A stretch of 64,000 bases of DNA from Rosa chinensis (lineage: Eukaryota > Streptophyta > Magnoliopsida > Rosales > Rosaceae): contig NC_037093.1 in the NCBI RefSeq assembly GCF_002994745.2, positions 50,200,384 to 50,264,383 of the forward strand. The letters run 5' to 3'. The notes beneath the pieces were generated by a model. It had not been told where the DNA came from. It did no database searches and saw only the letters and a program-made list of their open reading frames with translations. The stretch's first letter is position 1, and each line of letters opens with the position of its first letter. Shown here piece after piece: positions 33,867 to 44,180 of this stretch. The position numbers were made by a program, and so were the translations under genes.

Positions 33867-34655
33867 AAATCAATTTGGTCACTGATTTTTTTTTTCAAAT
33901 CATGATCATCCCTAGACTTCCAATTTTCATCATTTGTGTCCAAATCTCAAAATTTCGTCCAATCGTGACGTCACAAGTTGACTTGGCACCTACATGAGGG
34001 CCCACTTTTCAGCCTTTAAACCTCATTTAGACAAATTTCCCAAATTAACACTTGACGTCACTTTCTGGCTCTCTTTCTCTCTTCTCTCTGTCTCACCTAG
34101 TTAATGGCGTGGTTCTCAGACCATCACCGCCTTCTCATAATCTCATTCTCTCAGGAGCCCTAAATCGCCACCGAGCCGACTCAGCTTCCCCCTCGATCTT
34201 GCTTCCTTTGAACCCAACTTCATACCCTAAAAACAGAAATGCTACCTCCGAAGTCAAAGCTGTTGTGTAGATTAGTAAGGAGAGACGTACGATCTTGAGC
34301 CCTCTAAGGAGGACGTGATCGTCAAAAATTTGAAGTGATTTTGGGTAGATAGGCGGAAGTTGAAGAGCGAGATCTCGAAGCTTTTGAGCAATATAGTGGT
34401 TTCAGATTTCAACCAACTTCCTCCCAAATACATCCTGGTCTTTCCCTACCCTGCACAATCTAAACCTAAAACCAAAGCACCCAGAAAATTTTTCTCCAGT
34501 GAAAGACCCAATTTTTCAATACCCATTTCTTCCCTTACCAATTTTTCAATACCATTTCTTCCCCTACACTGCACACAATCATCACCAGATTAGCGAATTC
34601 AAATCACAGTTGAGAAACGTTAGAATCAAATCAAAATCAAAATCAAAATCAAAAT
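33867..34655. other. Unassigned region with transit-peptide-like frame
   Basis: A CT-rich leader at 34060-34100 precedes frames rich in Ser, Pro and Arg (34052-34270), with SPSILLPLNPTSYPK. A later frame (34360-34593) has EISKLLSNIVVSDFNQLPPK. They may be captured exons, but no family is recognised and frames are not continuous. An (AATCAA)n-type microsatellite lies at 34623-34655. Confidence 0.35.
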
Positions 34656-34739
34656 TAGAGCATTAAATGGTGGTGATGCCCAATTGGCCATGTTCATCAT
34701 GTCATCAATTTTTTATTTTTTATTTTATTTGTATAGGGG

Positions 34740-35270
34740 TTGTTTTCTTGGAGCTTTTTCTTCTAATATTGATATTCCTAGCTTCATGGTGGTAGAGGTT
34801 CTGACAGTTATCAAGGCAATTGAGCTAGTTTGGGTTCGTGATTGGAAACATATTTGATTAAAAGTTGACTCCTTTGGTACTTGATTATTTTCGTAATCCT
34901 TCTCTTATGCCTTGGAATCTTCGAGTTCGATGGAATAATTATTTGTTCAATAGCTCTATGGTGACATTTCGGTCTCGTCATATGTTCCGTGAAGGAAATA
35001 GAGATGCAGAAGCTTTTACAAATTATGGTTTATCTTTTACTGGAATGATGTGGTGGGATGCAACTCCTTCATTTATCCTCTCACACTACAGGAATGATAG
35101 ATGAGTTTTCCTTAATTTTGTTTCGTTAACTAGCTAGAATTTCATTATGCTTGTTTTTTGGATTGAGAGATTTTGGTTTTTGGTTCCTCTTCATCATATT
35201 CTTTTTTCTTTAATCTCATGAAGTGATAGAGATGACACTCCTTTCTATCTCTCCCATTATCCAGGGGAAA
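34740..35270 (+). mobile_element. LINE 3' fragment with RNase H domain
   Basis: The + strand encodes VVEVLTVIKAIELVWVRDWK, then (34865-35104) LVLDYFRNPSLMPWNLRVRW, FRSRHMFREGNRDAEAFTNY and WWDATPSFILSHYRNDR-stop. Those blocks are the C-terminal half of the RNase H domain of plant L1-type LINEs (xxFREGNxxADxLANxG and WWDxxPxF). A frameshift separates the two halves. The 3' untranslated part continues to a poly-A run at about 35270. The element is truncated at the 5' side. Confidence 0.7.
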
Positions 35271-35611
35271 AAAAAAAAGATTTGGATGTTTGCGCTAGTG
35301 TTTTTGATAGTATTGCTATTGTTCTTATTATTTTCCTCCTTCCCTCTTCTTTTACTTTTCTTTCAAGTTAATAATTTGGATGTTTCTATATTGACAATCT
35401 AGTAAGCAGAAAGTTTACTGGGATAGTGATTCTTGCATGTTGTAATGCAAAGAGTTTGTTTCATGGGAATTATTGACATATCTAACTTGAAACGTGTTAG
35501 GCTACCACTTCTATTTCAATTGTTAAAAGACAAAACTAAATTCGACTTTGAAGTTGGGTGAAAAGTCTATTGGAAATGGAACTGGTCATTGACAATCTTT
35601 CTCATTCTTTA

Positions 35612-36645
35612 GATTGATGCTCACGTTAGCGGTGTTAATGACATTGCATTTGCTCATCCCAACAAGCAATTGTGTGTTGTTACTTGCAGAGAGATTTGAT
35701 GTGGTTTGTACACAGAAGTGGTCCGGACTTCCTGATTGTGAGTATCTTTGTGACAAGTATGGGATGCGGCAGCAGGACGCAGACAATATACATTTGAAGG
35801 CCATGAAGCTCCTGTATATTCAGTGTGCCCTCATTACAAAGAAAATATACAAGTACGTATCCTTTTTTTTTTTTTAATAATAAGAGATTAGGCGATATTA
35901 GCTCCTCGGAGGCAAATGATGTAGGGAACAAGTCGCACCCTCTATCCCAAAGGAGAGGGGTTTGCCACACTCTGGGAACCCACCGGCCGTCCCCCTATTT
36001 TTATTTTATTAATAACAGAAAAAGAAAATACAACCTAAAGAAGGGGGGGACATAAACCTTACCCCAAAAACTAGAAAGAAAGACAAAAGGAAGTGAAAAA
36101 ATTGAAGCAGAACCTCAAAATTTCCCAACTTCCAAATAATTAAACAGCTTGCAAAGCAAAACAATGCAAAAAAAAAAATAAAAATTGCACTATCTGCTAA
36201 GAGAAGCCATCCACACCCAGCTTCGTAATTAAACCAAAAAAACCCCTGTAACATCATGTCCAAGTAATAGCGACCAACGTTTGCATTATAAAGAATGTAG
36301 AAAATATAGCAGCCAATGTTAAAACAAGCCCAACACCAACCCATGCAGTTAACTATGACGAAGGTCCTTTAAAAGTGCATCATTAGCCTTGATAGTGTAG
36401 CTTTTCAACATGTTGACTTGTAGATATTAGTTGGAGTGCCATTCATTCACATAACAAATGAAGCTGGGAAAATCTCCATTATACTTGTATAACCAGTGCA
36501 CCTGTCCTTGTTTCAGTTTATTTTTTCAATCGCAATTGATTGGAAGATCAAAGCTTGGCTATATGATTGTTTGGGGTCAAGGATGGACTATGATGCTCTT
36601 GGTCTTTGGTGCACCATGATGGCTTATACTGCATATGGAACCAGG
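35612..36645 (+). pseudogene. TOPLESS/TPR co-repressor gene fragment (WD40 part)
   Basis: Three blocks match the WD40 region of plant TOPLESS-family co-repressors. They are IDAHVSGVNDIAFAHPNK followed by QLCVVTC (35612-35688), QVWDAAAGRRQYTFEGHEAP followed by VYSVCPHYKENIQ (35762-35851), and FIFSIAIDWKIKAWLYDCLG through MMAYTAYGTR (36521-36643). Block order and spacing follow the parent gene. The last intron boundary (TTGTTTCAG|TT) is preserved, so this is a genomic rather than a processed copy. The segment between the first two blocks is degenerate, with stops in the coding frame, and nothing of the rest of the gene is present. Confidence 0.75.
35866..36350 (-). mobile_element. Probable LINE 3' end inserted in the TOPLESS fragment intron
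   Basis: A T-run at 35866-35876 is the poly-A tail if read on the - strand. Ahead of it lies non-coding sequence with GGATAGAGGGTGCGACTTG and GGTGGGTTCCCAGAGTGTGG. The right boundary is uncertain. The call is based on the tail and composition only. Confidence 0.35.
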
Positions 36646-37289
36646 TAAAATTTGTACAGATGAAAGTGAGGTCCTAATAAACTGTTGGATGTGTTGGTGT
36701 CTATATTATTATTTGCCATATGTGAACTCCATTATATTTAGTTGATTGCAAATTTTTGAATAATAAATCACTCTTGAGGCGGCTTTTTCATACTTTATTT
36801 TCTTTTCATTGGTCAGTAAGCCTCCTCATTTCTAATGATGCAAATTTGAGGGAGTTTACAGTAATTTTCCCATCTCCCCCCTTTATGGAACATTTCCATC
36901 AATGTTTTTAATTATTAATTCTTTTATAATCTTAGAAGCCATTAGCGTATATTAAATTTATCGCTCAAATATATATGTTTCTTAAAGTAGATGCATATTA
37001 TATGTGTAGACTCTTCTCATGTGGAACGAGTGAAGAAGGTGAATCTCATTTGGTGGGGCCATCAAACAGATATATTATGGGTTTAGAAAACTCTCTTTGG
37101 TTGCTAATATGTTTCTAGGATAGCCTTTATAGGTTTTGGGGTTTTATTTTGTGAATTATGTTGAATCATGAATTTGGAAAGAAAATTAATGAAAAGCCCC
37201 AATTTTTGGATGATGAGAAATGTTTCTTTTCCCACTAATAGCTGGATGATTATTTTGCACATCATGCTTGTCAAAATGAATTAATGTAT

Positions 37290-38080
37290 ATAAAAGCATA
37301 ACAAAACAGTAATGTCAAAGAAAACGATGTCAATTCAGAGATTAGAAATCAGTACCAAAATAAAAATCGATGTCTCATGATTATCAACATATCGAAATGT
37401 GACCTCAAAATCAATGCACATCGATATCTAAACACCAAACCGTAATCTATTGTCAATGTACAAATAAGTTGCTATAAAGTAAACCGATTTACCATACAAT
37501 ATAGGACATCGGTTTTGAAAAATAGAAGTGATGTTTATAACGAAATAACACATCAGTTTATGTACAAAGAAGTGATGTACATTAACTAGTAAACATCGTT
37601 TTACATAAACAAAAATGATGTTCTGGGTAAAGTAACATATCATTCTTCATAAAGTAACTGATGTTGCCTAAAGGCACATACATCGTTCTTAGGAAAATAG
37701 GGTGGCAAGATGCACGTAAAAATGGCCAAGAACAAACAATATTTTTTTAACACTGATGTCTAGAATAGTATCAGACATCATTTCTGAAATTGTAATCGAT
37801 TTAAATGTTCACTTAGGTATTGTTTGAAATATACTTTATTAAGCATAAAATGTGAAATATGAAGAATTAAATATAGTTAACATACAAAATTATGATGATT
37901 GTAACGGTTATACATCAATTTGTGTTTTAGAAGCAATGTTGGTTGTTATCCGGGATATCGATTTTTGACCAATGTCTAATTTTCTCGATCTTTTACATCA
38001 CCCACTAAGAGATCCGTCGGATTTTAGTTTTACATCGGTTCTGGACTGATGTCTATTAACAAAATTCTAGTAAAGGATGA
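37290..38080. mobile_element. CACTA-like non-coding region with ACATCGGTTT repeats
   Basis: Many short direct and inverted motifs of the type ACATCGGTTTT / AAACCGATGT occur between 37360 and 38060. The right end reads TGATGTCTATTAACAAAA followed by TTCTAGTAAAG, close to the TTTTTCTAGTAGTG terminus of plant CACTA elements. No transposase is present. It is probably a non-autonomous or decayed end. Bases 36650-37290 show nothing identifiable. Confidence 0.45.
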
Positions 38081-38204
38081 ATCAACTCCTAACATTAGTT
38101 AATACCATTGCACAACCTAAGTTTGGCGGCAGGTAACTAATGGTTTTATCACCCCCCAGGCCATTCCTAAGCTTAAGGAAATAGAAAGAGAACATATAAA
38201 CGAA

Positions 38205-40289
38205 GAACCCAAAACAGAAAGGATAGAAATTAGACTGAAAAATGTTGTAAAAACTCAAGTAGAAACGAAAATATACAGAACTTAAGTATGCAATCACATC
38301 AACAAACGTAATTTAAGCTCCATGAATATTTATAATAAGCTTTGAGTGAGGTTTCATCATGTTACTGAATTTGAAATATTGTCATATTATGTACCTCCAA
38401 TATGATTGGATAAAAATTTTAATATCTCATAGGTATTGTGTCACATATATAAGTAAATTGAGACATATACTATCATGAACTAGAAGTTCATTGAACTAAA
38501 TACACTATTTTGACATGACCAATTGCATCATTTTTTTTATCTACCATGTTATGTATAATCACTTACAAATTTTAATGATTGCTAACCTTACTCAGACTCA
38601 AATTATTCATTTATCGATCATTTGTGACTTGTCACTTAAACGAGACAATACTTCTGCTATGAGGGCAAGATTGCTCTTGAAGAACGACATCAATTTGTAT
38701 GACATATTTATCCACTGTCTCATTTTAATTTTGAGAAATATTTAAATTATTGAATTGATAAAAAAAAGTGACAAGATTGTATGTTTAATGCAAAGGTATA
38801 TGCTTAGGTTAAAGTCCCTAAAATCCAACTATATTAGCACAAATAATCTAGATTCTATTTGATTTGTGGTATGCATGTGTATCTAAGTGACATGGTCTAC
38901 TAAAGAATGTCATTAAATAATGTCAGTGTTCTTAATATGACTACATATGTAAATGTTGTAAGTATTGCCCTTAAGGAATGATGTCGTGGTGAGACAATAA
39001 TTCATCAATATGGTTAATGTTCATGAATTAAATGTTTTCTATCCTAAAACTTGGTTTGGATTTGCCACTAGCCAATGAATGTATTCGATAAAAAAAAAAA
39101 AAAGCAAGATCTTTGAACGCATGTCTTATGCATGGTCATAATAAGACTACCTTCCCGCCGTTAGGGGGAAGAAAAACTAGTATCATTTCCATAACAACAT
39201 TAATTTGTGTAAGTTGTTCCTATAAATGAAATGGAGATGCTGTTAGTTTAGAAGCAACAAATTTTAAAGCAGTAGATACATCAAATAATTTTAATATATG
39301 TTTTTTTTATATTCTATTTTTCAAAAAGAGATATTCTACAATCCATTTGCGCGATACTGGGCCTAGGGGTTTCAAAAGGAAGTTTGAATCCCAAGAACGT
39401 TTGGATCAAGGATGGCGGTTGTAGGATTTCACCAGCAAACAAAGACATGCGCCTTTATCTTGGGGGATTTCAGAGTCTTGTGATGTACATGTATGGGGAT
39501 CTGCAGGGTTGCAGTGATGTTGAATTGGATGACTTTTTGAAATGTCTTCCACAGCTCACTGACTTGTAAGATTCATAGTGTTGATTTTTTGTCTTGGACC
39601 TAATTTCTGATATTATTTTGAACCTATCTAATTACATTGTCCTATGAAGGAGCTTGTTTTGCCGTTTGCTGCTCCACCCTTTTTTGCATACCACACAACA
39701 AAAGTACATTTAGCCGGTAATTGCAATCCATGTCATGCATACCTTGAAGAGCTGGAGGCCGCAATATATTTCAGTAATGAAAACTGAGAATTACGGGGCG
39801 TGCTTAGACCTTGCCCTGATTGCTCAAGATCTATTATTTGCACAAGTGTTGGCTTCAAGGAAACAAAAGTATCCACAAAATCCTAACTATTCTTCTGATA
39901 TTGATGGTGTGGTCGATTTCATCAGAAATGTGTACACACACTGCAATGATCATCCAAACCCCATCACGTACTGTATGTATATTATTTTATTGCTTTTTCA
40001 TGATTAACATGTTTTTGAAATACTTATTCATATTAAATTATTGCAGCAAATAAAGGATGTAGAGTTGGCAGTAGCCCGTAGTTTCCGGTACAATAATCTT
40101 AACCTCTATAACTTCTTTGAGTCTTTGGGTGTAGAGGAGTGGTTCGACTTTTTGGAGTGTTCATGTATGTTTATTATCTTTATATACCTTGCATCTTGTA
40201 CAAAAAGTTTTTACATATGTTGTACTGACCCATTTGAATTGTGAACGGGAAGACGTCAGACTATGGGGATCTTAAGGCTTGCACACAGT
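38205..40289 (+). pseudogene. Kinase/KEN-like gene fragment, copy B
   Basis: The segment is a close relative of copy A (14500-16490), with scattered substitutions and small indels. Its homology to copy C begins further upstream, at GAAGAACCCAAAACA (about 38205). The coding blocks are cleaner than in copy A. 39384-39569 reads LNPKNVWIKDGGCRISPANK through FLKCLPQLTDL without a break. 39650-39977 contains VVDFIRNVYTHCNDHPN. 40047-40170 contains VARSFRYNNLNLYNFFESLG. It ends in a junction at CACACAGTGA. No N-terminal kinase lobe or promoter was recognised, so this is a gene fragment. Confidence 0.5.
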
Positions 40290-40480
40290 GAAAACTGAGG
40301 ATTACAGGGGGTGCTTAGACCTTTCCCTGATTGCTCAAGATCCATTGTTTGCACAAGTGTTGGCTTCAAGGAAACAAAAGTATCAACAAAATCCTAACTA
40401 TTCTTTTGATATCGATGCTGTGGTTGATTTTGTCAGAAATGTGTACACATAGCAATGATCATCCAAACCCCATCACTCAT
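40290..40480 (+). pseudogene. Extra partial KEN-like exon joined to copy B
   Basis: Starting at GAAAACTGAGGATTAC the sequence repeats the middle of the KEN-like exon (compare 15983-16170 and 39778-39960) and stops after CCAAACCCCATCAC. It has its own differences, including a loss of bases in GTGTACACATAGCAATG that shifts the frame. It lacks both splice flanks. Confidence 0.6.
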
Positions 40481-40610
40481 TATTACAAATATGACATTTA
40501 ATGACAATGTTTAGATGACATTTGCTCAAAAACATCATTAAATACTCTTTCTATGACGTTTTCTAATGGAAACGTCATGGATCAAAATTTTGTCTCAAGT
40601 TTATGACGTT

Positions 40611-41470
40611 TTCGAAGAACCCAAAACATAAAGGATAGAAATTAAACTGAAAAATGTTGTAAAAACTCAAGTAGAAACGAAAATATACAGACCTAAGTTT
40701 GCAATCACATCAACAAACGTAATTTAAGCTCCATGAATATTTATAACAAACTCTTAGTGAGGTTTCATCATGTTACCGAATTTGAAATATTGTCATATTA
40801 AGTACCTCCAATATGATTGGATAAAATTTTTAATATCTCATAGGTATTGCGTCAAATATATAAGTAATTTGAGCCATATACTATCATGAACTAGAAGTTC
40901 ATTAATTGAACTAAATACACTATTTTGACATGATTAGTTGCGTTATTTTTTTTATCTACCATGCTACGTATAATCACTTACAAATTTTAATTATTGCTAA
41001 CCTTATCAAGCTCAAATTATTCATTTATCGATTATTTGTGACTTGTCACTTTAACGAGACAATACTCCTACGATGAGGGGAAGATCGATCTTGAAGAACG
41101 ACATGAATTGGTATCATCCACTGTCTCATTTTGATTTTGAGAAATATTTAAATTATTGAATTGATAAAAAAAAAGTGACAAAATTATATGCTAAATGCAA
41201 AAGTATCTGCTTGGGTTAAAGTCCCTAAAATCCAACTATATTAGCACAAATAATCTAGATCCTATTTGATCTGTGGTATGCATGTGTATCTAAGTGACAT
41301 GGTCTGCGAAAGAATGTCATTAAACGATGTCAGTGCTCTTAATATGACTACACATGTATATGTTGTAAGTATTGCCCTTAAGGAATGATGTCGTGGTGAG
41401 ACAATAATTCATCAATATGGTTAATGTTCATGAACTAAATGTTTTCTAACCTAAAACTTGGTTTGGATAT
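40611..41470 (+). repeat. Copy C of the duplicated upstream segment
   Basis: It matches 38205-39062 of copy B and 14500-15245 of copy A, from GAAGAACCCAAAACA through CTAAAACTTGGTTTGGAT. It contains only the non-coding upstream part. It ends where a LINE fragment begins. Confidence 0.75.
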
Positions 41471-41474
41471 GCAT

Positions 41475-41663
41475 ATAAGTTCTTGAACCCCATGCCACCT
41501 TCATGCTTTGTTAAGCAAAGCCTTTCCTAACTCCTCCAATGTATCTTTTTCTTTCATTCCATGTCACCACATAAGAAGGAGGCATAGAGTTTATGAATGT
41601 CATCACATAAGCTTTTTGGTATAAGGTAACAGTTGATAGCATAGGTTCTCTCTTTATCTTATT
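41475..41663 (-). mobile_element. LINE reverse-transcriptase C-terminal fragment
   Basis: The - strand reads YLIPKSLCDDIHKLYASFLC, a stop, KKKIHWRS, a stop, ERLCLTKHEGGMGFKNLY. This is the conserved segment after the reverse-transcriptase core of plant L1-type LINEs (IPxxLCxxIxxLxAxFxW ... KIHWxxWxxLCxPKxxGGMGFR). Two in-frame stops show decay. Boundaries are where recognisable sequence ends. Confidence 0.7.
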
Positions 41664-42048
41664 TTTACCTTATAACAAAATATTAGGGTTGCCATTTAGT
41701 TTGGTAAATACCAACTGATATTTTAGGTTTGATAAACCGACTTTTTGGTAATCAAATTGATAAAACCAAAATCAAATATTATAAAAAAAGTTGGTTTGAT
41801 TTTGGTAAAGACGAGTCTACTGATTATCTAAATATTATCTATAACAAATTACATATAAAGTTTCTAAAATAAATCACTATGTAATTTTCCAATATATAAC
41901 AAATTACATATAATTTTCTATTAGATAAGCAGATGAATATAAAGTTTTCGACAACTAATTAAAAAAATCTAGTATGGTTCGTTCTAATTTCTATTACAAA
42001 GAAATATTTGTTGTGGAACTGGTAATATTGAAAAACAAAATACTGAAT

Positions 42049-42771
42049 GGGTGATTCTAGTCAGACCTCCAAATTTGCTCTTTACTCTTAATTTTTGTAA
42101 AAATTTAATCTCCATTTTATCCCTCAAGCAAAAAAAAATAAAAATAAATGAAGATTATAACAGAAGAAGCAGCGCAACAATCTTCTCTCCCTCTCCCCAT
42201 TCTCTGACTAAAGCTTAAATTGTCATCGGAAGGTGGAAGTTTATCAGATGTCAAATGCAATTTTTTCTAGATTTCAAACTACATGGATAGAAACTTATTA
42301 TTTTCTCGTTGTTGAAGACTTAGACTTGTTTATAAAATATGAAGTTCTAGGCTTCTGGCCTTGTGGGACTTAATTGATCTTGGCTAATTACGACATATCT
42401 AATACGGAAAGCTTGGCATATCTTAGGGGAACTTTGTATTATGAAAGGAGCTTCAGCTTGAGTCTTGAGGAAATGGTTTTCTCATGTGGATTAATATTTT
42501 CTTTTGCAGTAGAAGAGATCGACTCCTCCATGCATTAATCAAGTACTATTTTTGCTCAACACAACATTTGATCATTTCGTACCTACTGTATCGAATTGAG
42601 AAGGTAATATAAGGATGGTGGCTGGTGACTCATGTGGAGGTCGATAGAAGTCCTAGAACAAAGATCGAAAAGGTAATTAAAATGAACATAAGGGTAAAAT
42701 AAGAAGTTTAATGGTAAAAATTAAAATGGGAAGTCCGAAGAGTAAATTGTAAGGTATGAATAGAACCACCC
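42049..42771. mobile_element. Non-autonomous MULE, sibling of the outer element
   Basis: Inverted termini of about 80 bases begin GGGTGATTCTAGTCAGACCT and end in the complement of GGGTGGTTCTATTCATACCT. Blocks such as TTTTTGTAAAAATTTAATCTC and TTTTATCCCT are mirrored at the other end. Flanking 9-mers are ATACTGAAT (42040-42048) and ATACAAAAT (42772-42780), 7 of 9 matching. The interior (about 560 bp) has no coding signal. Confidence 0.7.
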
Positions 42772-43199
42772 ATACAAAATTTGGTAGATATAATTAAATA
42801 AAAAAAGTTTAGTTAGTTATTGAGAGGTCCATTTTAAAATCAAAATGATTTTAAAGTTAATAGGACTTATAAACGATTCGAATTGGGCAAGTGATAGCCC
42901 TATAAAATATATAATATATAATTTCGCATACAGTGAAAAATTAATGCTTCACTAAAAACGCCCAAAAATAAAAATTACCGTACGTTGAGTTTTGAATTTT
43001 CACCCTTCAGCCCATGATGGCAGAGGCCTGCCTTCAATCCTTCCAGACACCCAGTCGCTCTACTCGCCAGTAAGCAAAGCCAAGTGGCTCTGAAATCCGA
43101 ATCCTTTTCCCTCACGCCTCTCGCTGCGCGTGGCCAATGTAACCCCATGACTACCAATAACAAGTGAAGCATCAGAGGAGACACAGAAGGACCTGACTC

Positions 43200-44180
43200 T
43201 TCATTTCTAAATTCATCATAAACCCTATTCTTATTTTCAGTCCTCTCCACACTCTCTCTTTCTGGGTTTCCCAATTTCTTTAGAATGCTGGTAAAGCTCA
43301 AATACCCATGTTTCTAACTTCGGTTTTCTTGAAACAATTTTCCATTTTCTTCTCCTTCTGATTACCAAAACGTTTTTTTTTTTTTTGTGTTTCTTGTAAT
43401 TTTTCCAAAATATTTCTATTTCTGTGTTCTGGGTTTTGATTTTTATGATTTCTGGGTGCCTTGCTTAAGCTGGATGTGATACTCTGGTCTTAAAGTTTGG
43501 TTCTTGAGAATTGTATGTTTTGATTCTTAAGAATTGTGGGTTGAAGTTTGGTTCTTTGAGAATGTGGGTTTTAGTTTGGTTCTTGATACTTACTTGTAGT
43601 TTCTCACTGTTGTCTTGGGTATTTTCAGGTCTTGATAGCTTGAATCAAGCTCCAGATTCTTGTTTTGGTAAGTTTTTACTTTTTTTTGAGTATTTTTGTG
43701 CTCTATTTTGCATGCATGTATATCTGTGGTTCATGTTATTCTTTTTGATTTATTTTTCTGAAATTCTGAGAGCTCGTTGTGTGGGGTGCTGGAGAGAGTC
43801 TGACATCTGAGTCTGTGTGTGAAGTTCTTGATAGTTTTTGAAATTACAATTCTATATGTTCATATAATGGATGGATGGTTGTTTTTTAGAAATTTTGAGC
43901 TTTGATGTAGGTGTAGATATGGTCAAGTTTCATGTTGTCCTGCTGTGGTTTTTGGTAGTATAAGACTAGTGCAGAAAAAAAAAAAACAAGTGAAATTTGT
44001 ATATGTGGAACTAGGTACCTGTTAGTGCACTTGGTATCATCTGAATTCATAATTGTTGCATATGTAGTCTTTTAGACTCAAACTGATCATATCCTTTGAA
44101 AAACATTGGACACTGTAGGCACATTTGGTATTTGGGAAGCTCATAGTTGAATTCAGCGGTGAGTGGGACATTAGACAGTG
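43200..44180 (+). promoter_or_regulatory. Probable 5' untranslated region of the SUVR gene
   Basis: A C/T-rich leader (43240-43290) is followed by pyrimidine-rich sequence and several candidate donors and acceptors. A 5'-UTR intron is therefore likely before the start codon at 44181. Upstream, 42780-43200 holds no recognised gene. Exact transcript ends cannot be placed from sequence alone. Confidence 0.4.
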
